A stretch of 64,000 nt of DNA from Flavobacterium undicola (GTDB lineage Bacteria; Bacteroidota; Bacteroidia; Flavobacteriales; Flavobacteriaceae), in the NCBI RefSeq assembly GCF_009909155.2, contig NZ_JAAAPM020000009.1:62001-126000 (forward strand). The letters run 5' to 3'. Below the pieces are notes generated by a model that saw nothing but the letters and a program-made list of their open reading frames with translations, was not told where the DNA came from and did not search any database. This document shows positions 1 to 9,207 of this stretch, piece by piece (positions within the stretch are counted from its first letter, which is position 1; the number at the start of each line of letters is the position of its first letter). The position numbers and the translations under genes were made by a program.

Positions 1-1843
1 TGTTGTTAGATCCAAAACGAGAAGATCCATCTCTACGAATAATAGCTGTTAAAAGATATTTTTCTTTAAAATCATAGTTTAATCTGGAAAATAAAGAGGT
101 AACGATGTGTTCTGCACCTGTATAAGCTGATGCAATAATTTGCTCTGATGGTATATTAAAATTAAAAGAAGCGTCTTTGTAACTAGATACCGGTAAATTA
201 TTGTAAGTAACATTAGTTCCACTATTAATATTATCTACATAAGAACCTTGGCCAATTAAAATACTAAAATTGTGATCACTAATTTGTTTAGTATACAATA
301 CCGTATTTTCAATATTCCAACCAAATCCTTTATTTGTACCTCTGGAAAGATTATTTTGTTGAATGATAAAAGTTGAGTTTAAATAAGCAACTGGTGTAAA
401 ACTTTCATATCCCCAATATGCTAATTTACCACCTAGAGTACTTCTAAATTTCAAACCTGTAATTGGCTCAATTTCTAAATAAGCATTACCAACAAAGTTA
501 TCTGACCATCCGTAGTTCCCTAAACGAGTTTGTGTATAAGCTAACGGGTTAGACATTTCCTGAGTAACCCATGGAGAAATTCCGTAAGGATTACCGTTTG
601 CATCTCTAAAAATTCCATTTTGATTGCTATATGGTGATCCATTAATACGAACTGGGTCAGTTTCAACAATTGGAGTAATAGGATCTAAATTGATAGCTGA
701 ACTTAATGGTCCTCCAAATTCACTATTAGTATTTCCTAAACCAACATTCTTCTCTCTGGAAAATCCTAAAGTTTGTCCAAAAGTCACACCTTTAATAATT
801 TTATGAGTAGAGTTTAAACGAATGTTTTTTCTTGTATAATTAGAAATATCAGTAGTTACGATACCTTCCTGATCTAAAAGACCGAAAGAAGCATAAAAAG
901 TTGAAACATCATTTCCTCCGCTTAAACTTAATTCATGTCCAATTCTGCGAGCACGATCATTAAAAATAGCATCTTGCCAATTACTTCCTTTGCCAAATGA
1001 TTTTGGATCAGCAAATCTCACGCTTCCTCCACCAGCAACTAACGACTCGTTAATCAAAGTAGCGTATTGCTCTCCATTTAATAAATCAAGTTTTCTAGCA
1101 GCTTGAGAAACTCCTGAATAGCCATTATAGTTAACACTTAATTTGCCTGATTTACCTTTTTTTGTAGTTACAAGGATAACGCCAGTTGCTGCTCTTGCTC
1201 CATAAATAGCTTGGGAAGCAGCATCTTTTAAAACCTCAATAGAAGCAATATCAGATTGATTCAAATATCCAATACCACCCGCATCAACAACAACTCCATC
1301 CACAACCCATAACGGTTCGTTATTACCAAATGTAGTAATACCACGAACTCTAATCGTTGCCGAAGAACCTGGTTGTCCAGAGTTTGCAGCAATTGTAAGT
1401 CCCGAAACTCTACCTTGTAAAGATTGTTCAACTCTTGTTATTGGTAAATCTTTTAAATCTGAAGCCTTAATACTGGAAATTGCTCCGGTAACAACTGATT
1501 TTTTTTGAGTTCCATATCCAACTACGACAACTTCATTTAATGATTGAGATTCCGGTTTTAATTGAATGGTAATTTTTGTTCTTCCACTTACAGCTTCAGC
1601 AACTGTAGTATATCCTATAAAAGTAACTGTCAAAACACCATTTGAAGGTACTTCCATTTGGAATTTCCCATCAAAATCTGATGTAGTTGACTTCACTGTG
1701 CCTTTTAATAGTATAGTAGCACCTGGAATTGGCATTCCGCTTTCATCTGAAACATTTCCCTTAACGATAACATCCTGTGCTTGTCCGTAAACTGAGAATA
1801 GAATAGATGAAAAACAAAAAATAATTAATTTGGTTAATTTCAT
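1..1843 (-). CDS. SusC/RagA-type TonB-dependent outer-membrane receptor (partial, C-terminus off left edge)
   Basis: Read on the minus strand from ATG at 1843, this gives 614 codons open to the window edge. The N-terminus is a signal peptide (MKLTKLIIFCFSSILF, ending near VYGQAQ). A carboxypeptidase-regulatory-like β-sandwich follows (GMPIPGATILLKGT), then the Bacteroidota TonB-box region (LNEVVVVGYGTQKK) and a plug domain with VVDGVVVDAGG and AIYGARAATGVILVTTKKG, typical of SusC. The rest is β-barrel. Such receptors import glycans across the outer membrane together with a SusD lipoprotein, which is expected just beyond the left edge but is not visible. The divergent sensor-regulator at 2160 suggests an inducible polysaccharide-utilisation locus. 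Substrate cannot be read from the sequence. Confident family call. Confidence 0.95.
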   Translation of the reverse strand, partial: MKLTKLIIFCFSSILFSVYGQAQDVIVKGNVSDESGMPIPGATILLKGTVKSTTSDFDGKFQMEVPSNGVLTVTFIGYTTVAEAVSGRTKITIQLKPESQSLNEVVVVGYGTQKKSVVTGAISSIKASDLKDLPITRVEQSLQGRVSGLTIAANSGQPGSSATIRVRGITTFGNNEPLWVVDGVVVDAGGIGYLNQSDIASIEVLKDAASQAIYGARAATGVILVTTKKGKSGKLSVNYNGYSGVSQAARKLDLLNGEQYATLINESLVAGGGSVRFADPKSFGKGSNWQDAIFNDRARRIGHELSLSGGNDVSTFYASFGLLDQEGIVTTDISNYTRKNIRLNSTHKIIKGVTFGQTLGFSREKNVGLGNTNSEFGGPLSSAINLDPITPIVETDPVRINGSPYSNQNGIFRDANGNPYGISPWVTQEMSNPLAYTQTRLGNYGWSDNFVGNAYLEIEPITGLKFRSTLGGKLAYWGYESFTPVAYLNSTFIIQQNNLSRGTNKGFGWNIENTVLYTKQISDHNFSILIGQGSYVDNINSGTNVTYNNLPVSSYKDASFNFNIPSEQIIASAYTGAEHIVTSLFSRLNYDFKEKYLLTAIIRRDGSSRFGSNN

Positions 1844-1928
1844 TTTTCAATTTTTTTTAGTTAATAGATTAGTAATATGATGCAATATTAGGCGTATTTT
1901 TATTTGATCAATAAATAACCATCCTTAC

Positions 1929-1962
1929 AAAACCATATCAAACCTTAAAAAAAACCATATCA
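1929..1962. promoter_or_regulatory. Direct repeat in the susC/regulator divergent gap (candidate operator)
   Basis: The 316-bp gap 1844-2159 separates the susC start from the divergent regulator start. It holds two identical 12-mers, AAAACCATATCA, at 1929-1940 and 1951-1962, exactly 22 bp apart, so on the same face of the helix. A weaker AACCAT lies at 1917-1922. They sit about 90-120 bp upstream of the susC start. The divergent transmembrane LuxR-type regulator is the obvious candidate binder. That is inference; no binding site of this protein family is known to me at this resolution. The rest of the gap is A/T-rich with nothing else recognised. Confidence 0.45.
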
Positions 1963-2159
1963 TTAGCTTATCAATATTTTTGTAAAATACTCATTTTTAA
2001 ACATTTACAACAACAACTTGTTTAGTCCAAAAAATAAAAAAACATAAAATAGTATTAAATCTTATATAGGATTATTACTTTTATTAAAATTGAAGAAAAA
2101 GCACCTCTAAATAATCTCTATCAATAGATTCATATAGTAAAAGATTAATAATTTAAATT

Positions 2160-5027
2160 ATGAAATTCATAAATAAACATATTCTACTATTTTTTATTTA
2201 TACCTTACCATTTTGGGGTCAGGTAAAAAGTATTGGTCTCCCTAATATTAAGAATTACATTAGAACAGAATATAAAGGAGGCACCCAAAATTGGGACATC
2301 GACCAAGATAAAAATGGAAATTTATATTTTGCCAACAATAATGGTATGTATCAATTTGACGGATCCACTTGGCGCAAACACACATTACCAAACTCCAATG
2401 CAGTCCGAAGTGTAAAAATTGATAATTCAGGAAAAATATTTGTAGGTGGTTATAGTGAATTCGGTTACTTCAAACCTGATTTAAAAGGCAAACTGCGCTA
2501 TTTCTCTTTATCAAAATTGGTAAACAAAAAAAAAACTAAAATAATAGATTTTATTTGGAAGATACATATATATAAGGACGAGGTAATTTTTCAATCATTT
2601 GCAAGAGCGTATATCTTCAAAAACAACAAACTAAAATTATTGGAGGCTCCCAATCGATTTCAGTTTTCATTCAAAGTAAAAAACCGTCTTTATTTACAAG
2701 ATATTTCTGAGGGTCTCCTAGAGTATAAAAACGGGAAACTCCATCGACTAAAAGGATCAACAGCTATTAATAATACGGAAGTTTGGGGTATGTTTCCGTT
2801 ACCCAATAACAAACTAGTCGTAGCGACTTTAAGCAGAGGACTTTTTCTATACGATAATGAAAAAATAATTCCGTGGGACACAGAAGCCAATGCCTTCATC
2901 AAAAATAACAGCTCATTAGGTGGCGTAACCATCAAAGATAAATTCATAGTAATCAATTCCGTTTTAAATGGAATCATTATCTGTGACACTAACGGAAAAA
3001 TAATACAACATATTAACCGTGAAAAAGGACTGCAAAATAATACCGTCCTTACTTCATTCATAGATAACAAAAACAATCTCTGGTTAGGACTTGATAACGG
3101 TATTGCCTATATCAACGAGAATTCACCTTTCACTTATTTTGGTTTCAGTCATAACATCGGTACTGTTTATGCTTCGGTTGTACACAAAGGAAATCTCTAT
3201 GTAGCTACCAATCAAGGTGTTTTTCACCATCCATGGAACAAGAACTTCAAAGAGGACAGTTTTGCTCTTGTAGAAGGTAGTACGGGTCAGGCATGGAATG
3301 TTCAGGTAATAGACGGCCAATTGATATGCGGAAACAACAACGGCGCTTTAATTATTGAAGGAGGTCGAACAGTAAAAATTCTGGACAAAAATGGATATTT
3401 TGGTTTTAAAAAAATACCTAACCACCCTAATCATATGATTGGTTCCAATTACCATGGTTTTGCCATTTTTGAAAAATCTTCAAGCGGATGGCAATATAAA
3501 AACCAAATAATGGGATTTGATAAATCTGCAAATTCATTCGAACTTGATAATACAAATTTATGGCTAAAAAAAGACGAGTATCTTTATAAGGCGGTTCTTT
3601 CGGAGGATTTTAAAAGAATAAAATCAATAAAAAAATATAAAGATTTAACGGGTTCTGTTAAAGGCATAACAAGCCTCCAATGCATCAACAAAACCGTTTA
3701 TTTCCAAACTAATAATCATTTTTATAAATACTCCCAGGATCAGGAAGTATTTTTTGAGGATAAAAAAATGAGCAGCCTTTTTAAAAATGTTCCAAAAATA
3801 TATTCATTATCACAAGATTCATCAGGTAATCTCTGGTACGCTTTTAATGAATCTTTAGGGGTTTTAATGAAACAACAAAATGGAAGCTATAAAAACAAAT
3901 TAGCACCCTTTTCGAACTTAACCGGTAATTTAGTAGCCAACTATATGTCAATTAACACTATCGATCCTAAAAATATCTTTATAGGACTAACAGACGGACT
4001 GGCTCATTATGATTCCAAACTTTTAAACAATACCGTCACAAAACCAAATGCCTTTATAAGAAGTTTTTCATATCCTGGAGACACCTTAATAACAGGAAAT
4101 GGTCAAAATAAAATTGAAGTTTCAACTATTCCCTATGAATCAAATAGAATAAAATTTACCTTCTCCTCTCCAACCTATGAAAATCTTGACAATATTGAAT
4201 TCTCACATAAATTAGAAGGATTTGATGATCGATGGAGTAACTGGTCGAACGTCTCGACGAAAGAATACACCAACTTAAGAGAAGGTGATTACACCATGAA
4301 ATTAAAAGTTCGTAACAGCTTTGGCATCCAATCAAATGAAACCTCTTTTTCATTTACAATTTCCCCTCCCTGGTACAGACATTTCATAGCCTATCTAGTT
4401 TACATACTGCTTATTGCAGCCGCAATTCATTATATACGAAGAAGAATAATAATGAAAATTCGTAAAAATAAATATTACGAAACCATTGAACAAAGAAGAC
4501 TTTATCTCGAAAAAGAATCAAAAATAAAAAAGGAACAATATAATCTGGAAAAAGAAATTGAAAAATTAAAAAAAGAGAAACTTAAAACTAAAATTCTGGT
4601 AAAAGACAAAGAACTAGTAAACAACACCCTTCAAATAGTTAAAAAAAATAAAATCTTAAATGAAATTATTGATGAATTAAAGGATATTAATTTAACATCA
4701 TTTGATGAAACCACTAAATCCCAATTCACTAAATTAAAAAAACGTATTGTAAATGAGGTTAACAAAGATAAAAGTTGGAACGGATTAGAAAAACACATCA
4801 AGAATGTCCATTTTGATTTCTTGAAAAGATTAAAAGAAAAACATCCGACAATCACACCACGCGAATTAGACTTGGCCACTTATCTCTTAATGAATATGTC
4901 CACAAAAGAAATTGCCGAAATTATGGGTATATCTAATGGTAGTGCTGAATTGGCTCGCCATCGACTACGAAAAAAATTAGGTCTTGACGAAAAGGAAAAC
5001 CTAATTGGTTTTTTGATGCGTATATAG
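2160..5027 (+). CDS. Transmembrane sensor-regulator: periplasmic propeller, Y_Y_Y domain, TM helix, coiled coil, LuxR-type HTH
   Basis: 955 residues. It has a signal peptide (MKFINKHILLFFIYTLPFWG), then about 600 residues of two-component-regulator-propeller repeats (for example DKNGNLYFANNNGMYQFDG and DNKNNLWLGLDNGIAYIN). A Y_Y_Y (triple tyrosine) domain lies at about 665-730, one membrane helix at about 740-758 (IAYLVYILLIAAAI), a lysine/glutamate-rich coiled coil at about 775-870, and a LuxR/GerE-like helix-turn-helix at about 898-950 (TPRELDLATYLL, STKEIAEIMGIS). There is no kinase or receiver domain, so it resembles a one-component membrane regulator, unlike the classical hybrid HTCS. 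The signal is presumably a glycan fragment in the periplasm and the target the divergent susC operon (inference from orientation). It is followed by a convergent gene and a terminator hairpin. Confidence 0.9.
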   Translation: MKFINKHILLFFIYTLPFWGQVKSIGLPNIKNYIRTEYKGGTQNWDIDQDKNGNLYFANNNGMYQFDGSTWRKHTLPNSNAVRSVKIDNSGKIFVGGYSEFGYFKPDLKGKLRYFSLSKLVNKKKTKIIDFIWKIHIYKDEVIFQSFARAYIFKNNKLKLLEAPNRFQFSFKVKNRLYLQDISEGLLEYKNGKLHRLKGSTAINNTEVWGMFPLPNNKLVVATLSRGLFLYDNEKIIPWDTEANAFIKNNSSLGGVTIKDKFIVINSVLNGIIICDTNGKIIQHINREKGLQNNTVLTSFIDNKNNLWLGLDNGIAYINENSPFTYFGFSHNIGTVYASVVHKGNLYVATNQGVFHHPWNKNFKEDSFALVEGSTGQAWNVQVIDGQLICGNNNGALIIEGGRTVKILDKNGYFGFKKIPNHPNHMIGSNYHGFAIFEKSSSGWQYKNQIMGFDKSANSFELDNTNLWLKKDEYLYKAVLSEDFKRIKSIKKYKDLTGSVKGITSLQCINKTVYFQTNNHFYKYSQDQEVFFEDKKMSSLFKNVPKIYSLSQDSSGNLWYAFNESLGVLMKQQNGSYKNKLAPFSNLTGNLVANYMSINTIDPKNIFIGLTDGLAHYDSKLLNNTVTKPNAFIRSFSYPGDTLITGNGQNKIEVSTIPYESNRIKFTFSSPTYENLDNIEFSHKLEGFDDRWSNWSNVSTKEYTNLREGDYTMKLKVRNSFGIQSNETSFSFTISPPWYRHFIAYLVYILLIAAAIHYIRRRIIMKIRKNKYYETIEQRRLYLEKESKIKKEQYNLEKEIEKLKKEKLKTKILVKDKELVNNTLQIVKKNKILNEIIDELKDINLTSFDETTKSQFTKLKKRIVNEVNKDKSWNGLEKHIKNVHFDFLKRLKEKHPTITPRELDLATYLLMNMSTKEIAEIMGISNGSAELARHRLRKKLGLDEKENLIGFLMRI

Positions 5028-5130
5028 TAAAACCTATTGAATAAGGTATTTACAGAGACATAATAACAAAGATGATTACTAAAAAAACTCATCGAATTTT
5101 TAATGAGTACTTAAAGATACCCCTAAAAAC

Positions 5131-5163
5131 AAAACACCGATAATCCTGGATGATCGGTGTTTT
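5131..5163. terminator. Bidirectional hairpin terminator
   Basis: An 11-bp perfect stem, AAAACACCGAT (5131-5141) with ATCGGTGTTTT (5153-5163), has an 11-base loop and A/T runs at both ends. It lies between two convergent genes and can stop both. Confidence 0.8.
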
Positions 5164-5204
5164 ATGGTAACCTAAAATTAGCTTGTCAGGGTGAGGAGCT
5201 CTTT

Positions 5205-6119
5205 CTAAGAAAGGTCAAGCTTATATCCTTTGCCGCGAATATTAACAATTTTAACCTTCGAGTCAATCTCCAGTTTTTTTCTAAGTTTTGATATGAACAT
5301 ATCCAGACTGCGCCCAACAATAACACCTTCATCTTCCCATATCTCTTTTTGCAATCGGCTTCTCTCAATGGTCTCATTGGGAGATAACGCAAAAATGAGC
5401 AGTACACGCGTTTCAGTTGCGGTCAGATCTATGGTATTTCCATTTATTGTCAGTTGCCGTTTCTTCGCATCAAACAACACCGAGCCCAAAGTTAACATGC
5501 CGATATTTTGACCGCTAGGCACGACTCTTCGCAGTTTAACCGATCTAAAAAAAATAAAACCAATAAATGCTAAAAATGGCAGGCTGCCTAGCAAATATCC
5601 ATTCTTTGTTGTAGTTATACCCGTTGGTTTGAATTTAATGTTGATTATGTAACATGCTCTGGGTTGCCTTCTTCCTATACAGGCTACAATATCATCTTTC
5701 TTATTTTTGGATATAGCGTATCCATAAGCTACACTGGAGTTGCCACAGTTCAGAACATTAATAACATAATCACTGGCGAGGGGATCTTTGGCCAACAAAC
5801 GCTGAGTAGTATTCATTAGGGAGTCCGGTTGAAAAGTTAGGTCATTCTCAAACCTGATTTGGTACTCATTTTCGGCGATCTTTTTTACCGGAAGTACCCT
5901 TGATGTACTGTCACCCGACTGTAAAAGTAGTTCATGTCCAATCCTGCGGAGTAAAACTTCCCTTCTTGCGATAGCAAAGTCGTCACTATCCTCCATACTG
6001 ACCCGAGCGAAAGCGAACTGGCGAAGCAAAGCCACGCAGATTACAGCCATAAACAAGAATACTATCAACCCGAACAGGTATTTGAGTTTCCCTGAAAAGA
6101 GATTTCGACTAAAATGCAT
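5205..6119 (-). CDS. Membrane-tethered OmpR/ToxR-type winged-helix regulator
   Basis: 304 residues with an uncommon order. A first membrane helix lies at about 14-32 (YLFGLIVFLFMAVICVALL). A periplasmic region of about 140 residues with three cysteines (around 125, 147 and 156) follows. A second membrane helix lies at about 174-191 (GYLLGSLPFLAFIGFIFF). The C-terminal cytoplasmic Trans_reg_C winged helix runs from about 208 to 303 (TATETRVLLIFALSPNETI, then IVGRSLDMFISKLRKKL and VNIRGKGYKL at the end). There is no receiver domain, so regulation is likely direct through the membrane. The gene starts 103 bp from the first remnant of the lipoprotein island on the opposite strand, so that island is a plausible target, but no operator was recognised. 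Confidence 0.85.
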   Translation of the reverse strand: MHFSRNLFSGKLKYLFGLIVFLFMAVICVALLRQFAFARVSMEDSDDFAIARREVLLRRIGHELLLQSGDSTSRVLPVKKIAENEYQIRFENDLTFQPDSLMNTTQRLLAKDPLASDYVINVLNCGNSSVAYGYAISKNKKDDIVACIGRRQPRACYIINIKFKPTGITTTKNGYLLGSLPFLAFIGFIFFRSVKLRRVVPSGQNIGMLTLGSVLFDAKKRQLTINGNTIDLTATETRVLLIFALSPNETIERSRLQKEIWEDEGVIVGRSLDMFISKLRKKLEIDSKVKIVNIRGKGYKLDLS

Positions 6120-6221
6120 AATGTCAAATTTTTATTTACAAAGTTTACATTTTTATTTACAATCCAAATCACTCAAGCCGAAAAATATCAAATTAATTTC
6201 GCTGAATCAATTAGATAAGAT

Positions 6222-6359
6222 ATGAAAAATAAAAGAAATGTTTTGTACAGCCTGATTATCATGCCTTCATGGGAGGGTATTTTTAAATATGATCCCCGCC
6301 TGCCGGACGGGCAGGGAAAGACCATCACGGACTTTAAAAGTGCAGCCGGTCAACAATAA
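6222..6359 (+). pseudogene. Remnant: C-terminal end of a propeller lipoprotein, fused to a short unrelated start
   Basis: A 45-codon open frame. Its last 28 codons (WEGIFKYDPRLPDGQGK, then TITDFKSAAGQQ) match the last residues of the propeller lipoprotein ending at 11106 (HRYDPRLPDGQGK, then TFTYFKSAAGQK). The bases after the stop also match: a TGTATTGCTGATTTTAAAA block, then the leader of the YceI gene. So this is the broken 3' end of a paralogue and is probably not functional. It still carries the in-frame palindrome at 6294-6314. The remainder of the 6120-6453 stretch holds no gene. At about 6386-6417 it has roughly 32 bases (GCTCCGCTCTATTCGGCTTA and on) that are absent from the matching stretch after 11106. 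Confidence 0.7.
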
Positions 6360-6453
6360 TGTGTATTGCTGATTTTAAAAATCATTTAGCTCCGCTCTAT
6401 TCGGCTTACAGCCTCGGGTGTCAATTATTATTAATCAATATAACTTCTATACT

Positions 6454-7107
6454 ATGAACAACAAGCTATCAATCACTTACTTAATTTTAATTATTTCTTC
6501 TTTGTTCTTCGGTTGCCGTGGACCTGTAAAAGAGGAAAATAAAAACAATGCATTTGCAGGTTACTTATCCTTACATTTTGGGAATGAAAAATATTTTATA
6601 ATAGACACGAAGGAAAGTGTTGTGACATGGAAAGGTTCTATGCTAATTGGCCCAAACAGTCACACAGGGTACGTCTATATATCAAAAGGAGAATTGATGA
6701 TTGAAAACGGCCAACTTGTGGGTGGTACAGCTGAAGTCGACATGAATACAATTGAAGATGAAAACCATGGGAGAGATAATGGACTTATTAATCACTTAAA
6801 AGATCCTGATTTTTTTGATGTCAAGAAATTTCCCATCTCTACAATTGCAATTACCAAGGTTGCATCGATAAATGGTGAGAACAAGAAAGTTACAGGGAAC
6901 CTAACGATTAAAGGTATCACACACCCTGTTACTTTTCCGGCCAAAATAGAAGTTAAGGACGGAATTGTCAAAATGAATGCCAAGCTGATCATTGATCGAA
7001 CAAAATGGGATGTCCGTTATAATTCAGGGAAGTTCTATGATAATTTAGCTGATGAAACTATTTCGGATTCCATTGAATTCCATATTAAGATCGTAGCAAA
7101 AAAATAA
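6454..7107 (+). CDS. YceI-like lipid-binding lipoprotein
   Basis: 217 residues from ATG 6454 (MNNKLSITYLILIISSLFFGC). A GTG further upstream at 6418 is open but would put residues in front of a clear lipoprotein signal, so I reject it. The lipobox is LFFGC (C21), which predicts a membrane-anchored lipoprotein. The YceI β-barrel covers about 48-215, with VVTWKGSMLIGPNSHTGYV, a GTAEVDMNTIE strand, the conserved DFFDVKKFPISTI and the closing region DSIEFHIKIVAKK. YceI proteins bind isoprenoid or fatty amphiphiles; the ligand here is unknown. Fragments of a second and third YceI copy lie at 9859-9879 and 11167-11240. Confidence 0.9.
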   Translation: MNNKLSITYLILIISSLFFGCRGPVKEENKNNAFAGYLSLHFGNEKYFIIDTKESVVTWKGSMLIGPNSHTGYVYISKGELMIENGQLVGGTAEVDMNTIEDENHGRDNGLINHLKDPDFFDVKKFPISTIAITKVASINGENKKVTGNLTIKGITHPVTFPAKIEVKDGIVKMNAKLIIDRTKWDVRYNSGKFYDNLADETISDSIEFHIKIVAKK

Positions 7108-7214
7108 ATAGCTGAATCCATAAAAGACTTTAACCTAATCAGATCATGTTATTCTATTCCGGTACAGAGCTTTTAGATTTTTGAAATTCTTAAGTAATTT
7201 AATTAAAAGAAATT

Positions 7215-7871
7215 ATGAAATATGCACACGTATATGCTTTGTTGTTGATGTCTGCTCTTTGCATTTCCTGTGAAGGACAAAACAAAAAAACACCCCTCTC
7301 AAAACAAAATATCCAGTCCGAAACCAAAGACGTAGTCACTTCCCCCGGATCTAATGAAGGTAAGTATGAGTATACTGATTCTATGGGTAAGCGCCTAATA
7401 ATACAAAACAGCTTTCCAAAAGGTGGACTAAAGTACAAATACCCCGATGGGAAGGGATATGTGTATGCTGTATTTTGGACTAGAATAATCAATGAAACAG
7501 ATAATCCTCTAGAATTGAAGATTGACTTTCCAGTAGAATCATATGAGTTGCCTTCTATCCCAGGCCATTATTTTAGACTCTTTTTTCCTCCCGATACAAT
7601 GACAATTGATAAAGAACCATTGTCTGATTATGGTTTGAGAGGTTTAAAATCTTTTTTGGACAATGCTTTTTATAAACCATCTTCATTGAAAATGACTATA
7701 AGTCCGAAAGAATCAAGTGCTTTCTATGTGGTAACTCTTTCTGAACAAGGAGTGACTGGTCCAATTCGAACTGGGTTTACCTTTAAAGACCAAAATGTTT
7801 TTTATAGCATCAATAAAAATGAAATTCATTGTGGCAAAATAAATTTAAAAAATTTGATGTTACAGAAATAA
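7215..7871 (+). CDS. Lipoprotein of unknown function
   Basis: 218 residues. The leader MKYAHVYALLLMSALCISC (Cys19, lipobox CISC) followed by EGQNKK is nearly the same as the leaders of the two propeller lipoproteins at 8033 and 9979. The body is different: it has no propeller repeats, is rich in β-strand-like stretches (YVYAVFWTRIINETDN, then SSAFYVVTLSEQGVTG), and I do not recognise the family. The upstream 120 bp are also shared with the 9979 gene, so it appears that a common promoter/signal module has been joined to different bodies. It lies between the YceI gene and the first propeller gene, all on plus. Confidence 0.75.
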   Translation: MKYAHVYALLLMSALCISCEGQNKKTPLSKQNIQSETKDVVTSPGSNEGKYEYTDSMGKRLIIQNSFPKGGLKYKYPDGKGYVYAVFWTRIINETDNPLELKIDFPVESYELPSIPGHYFRLFFPPDTMTIDKEPLSDYGLRGLKSFLDNAFYKPSSLKMTISPKESSAFYVVTLSEQGVTGPIRTGFTFKDQNVFYSINKNEIHCGKINLKNLMLQK

Positions 7872-8032
7872 GCATAATGCCAGCGCACAATCAATGTGTA
7901 TAAGAAATAGCGGGGTTCGTGGTAAATCGAAGGTCTTTGCTCTAATTAAGTTTTGTACCAAACTGAAAGTGAAGTGCTTTTAAATCACTACTTCTCATAC
8001 ATGAAATTCTTATTAATTAATTAAAAAAAATT

Positions 8033-9130
8033 ATGAAATACATACCCGTATATACTTTGTTCTTGATGTCTGTTTTTTGCACTTCCTGCAACGGACAAGT
8101 CAAAACAGACTTACCAAAAGAAAAGGTAATTGTATCAAAAATAATATCTGTCGGACAACCAAAACTTATAGCAACCCAAAGCTCACCTAAATATGGCAAT
8201 ATTCAAGGTGGTCTGCAGGACAAAGCCGGTAACCTTTGGTTCGCAACCATACGAAATGGCGTTTATAAATATGACGGAAAATCGTTTGTCCAATTTACAG
8301 CGGAAAATGGACTTAACAGTAATAATGTTTACTGTATGTTGGAAGATAAAGATGGTAAAATTTGGATAGGTACCGACGCTGGACTTGTTCTTTACGATGG
8401 TAAAACATTTACTAAAATTCAAATCTCTTTACGAAAAAACATGCCTCCAAACAAGATTCGCAACGAGCATATTGTATTCAGTATGATGCAGGCAAAAAGC
8501 GGAAAACTATGGTTCGCCACAATAGATGGTGTTTATATTTACGATGGCAAATCCTTTACTCCGTTTATAGTTAATGAGGGTGGTGGCTTTTTGAGCAGTA
8601 ACAATAACGTGGAATATATTTTAGAAGATAAAGCAGGTAACATTTGGTTTGGTGGACGGGTTAATAAGGGTGTATTTCGTTACGATGGTAAATCTATAAC
8701 CAATCTTAAACCAAATGGTGACAATTGGGCTTGGCCCGTTTTGCAAGACAAAAACGGAAATATTTGGTTCAGCAATTGGAGTGGAGCCTACCGTTATGAT
8801 GGCAAATCATTTACAAGTTTTACAAAAAAAGATGGCTTATCCAGTGATATGGTTGTCCGAATTATAGAAGACAAAAAGGGAAACCTTTGGTTTGGTGGTG
8901 ATGGTGGACTTTGCCGATACGATGGAAAATCTTTCACTTGTTTTACAAGAAAAGACGGACTACTCAATAATGATGTATGGTCAATTTTGGAAGATAGAGC
9001 GGGAAATCTTTGGGTGGGCACAAGGAACACTAGTTTGTTTCGTTACGATGGAAAAACCTTTGCCAGCTATACAGAAATAGATGATGAAGATGTCAATAAT
9101 TCCTTTTTAAAGCCTTTTAGTAGGCAATGA
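8033..9130 (+). CDS. Seven-bladed two-component-regulator-propeller lipoprotein
   Basis: 365 residues. The leader MKYIPVYTLFLMSVFCTSC (Cys19) predicts a lipoprotein. The body is seven regular repeats of about 45 residues with the consensus EDKxGNxWFG...GVYRYDGKSFT, enough for one closed seven-bladed β-propeller. Blade cores are GNLWFATIRNG, GKIWIGTDAG, GKLWFATIDG, GNIWFGGRVN, GNIWFSNWSG, GNLWFGGDGG and GNLWVGTRNT. Unlike the sensor at 2160 it has no membrane helix, kinase or DNA-binding domain, so it is a free propeller, probably a ligand-binding or protein-contact module at the cell surface or in the periplasm. The turn sequence YDGK is uninterrupted in all blades, in contrast to the paralogue at 9979. 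Confidence 0.9.
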   Translation: MKYIPVYTLFLMSVFCTSCNGQVKTDLPKEKVIVSKIISVGQPKLIATQSSPKYGNIQGGLQDKAGNLWFATIRNGVYKYDGKSFVQFTAENGLNSNNVYCMLEDKDGKIWIGTDAGLVLYDGKTFTKIQISLRKNMPPNKIRNEHIVFSMMQAKSGKLWFATIDGVYIYDGKSFTPFIVNEGGGFLSSNNNVEYILEDKAGNIWFGGRVNKGVFRYDGKSITNLKPNGDNWAWPVLQDKNGNIWFSNWSGAYRYDGKSFTSFTKKDGLSSDMVVRIIEDKKGNLWFGGDGGLCRYDGKSFTCFTRKDGLLNNDVWSILEDRAGNLWVGTRNTSLFRYDGKTFASYTEIDDEDVNNSFLKPFSRQ

Positions 9131-9207
9131 AAAAAGGGGGTTTGAGCTACACTTGAACTATCTATATTAATTTTTAACAGCAAACATTTATACAAACCGA
9201 ACCAAAT

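Noticed and set aside
624..1790. Two short plus-strand frames at the left edge
   Set aside because: Both are shadows of the susC gene on minus.
6418..6453. GTG start for the YceI gene
   Set aside because: It would place 12 residues before a clear lipoprotein signal peptide; ATG 6454 is matched by the start of the remnant at 11167.
8200..9100. Regular ~135-bp periodicity that could suggest a CRISPR-like or satellite repeat
   Set aside because: It is the DNA of seven propeller blades in one intact protein; units are coding and diverged.
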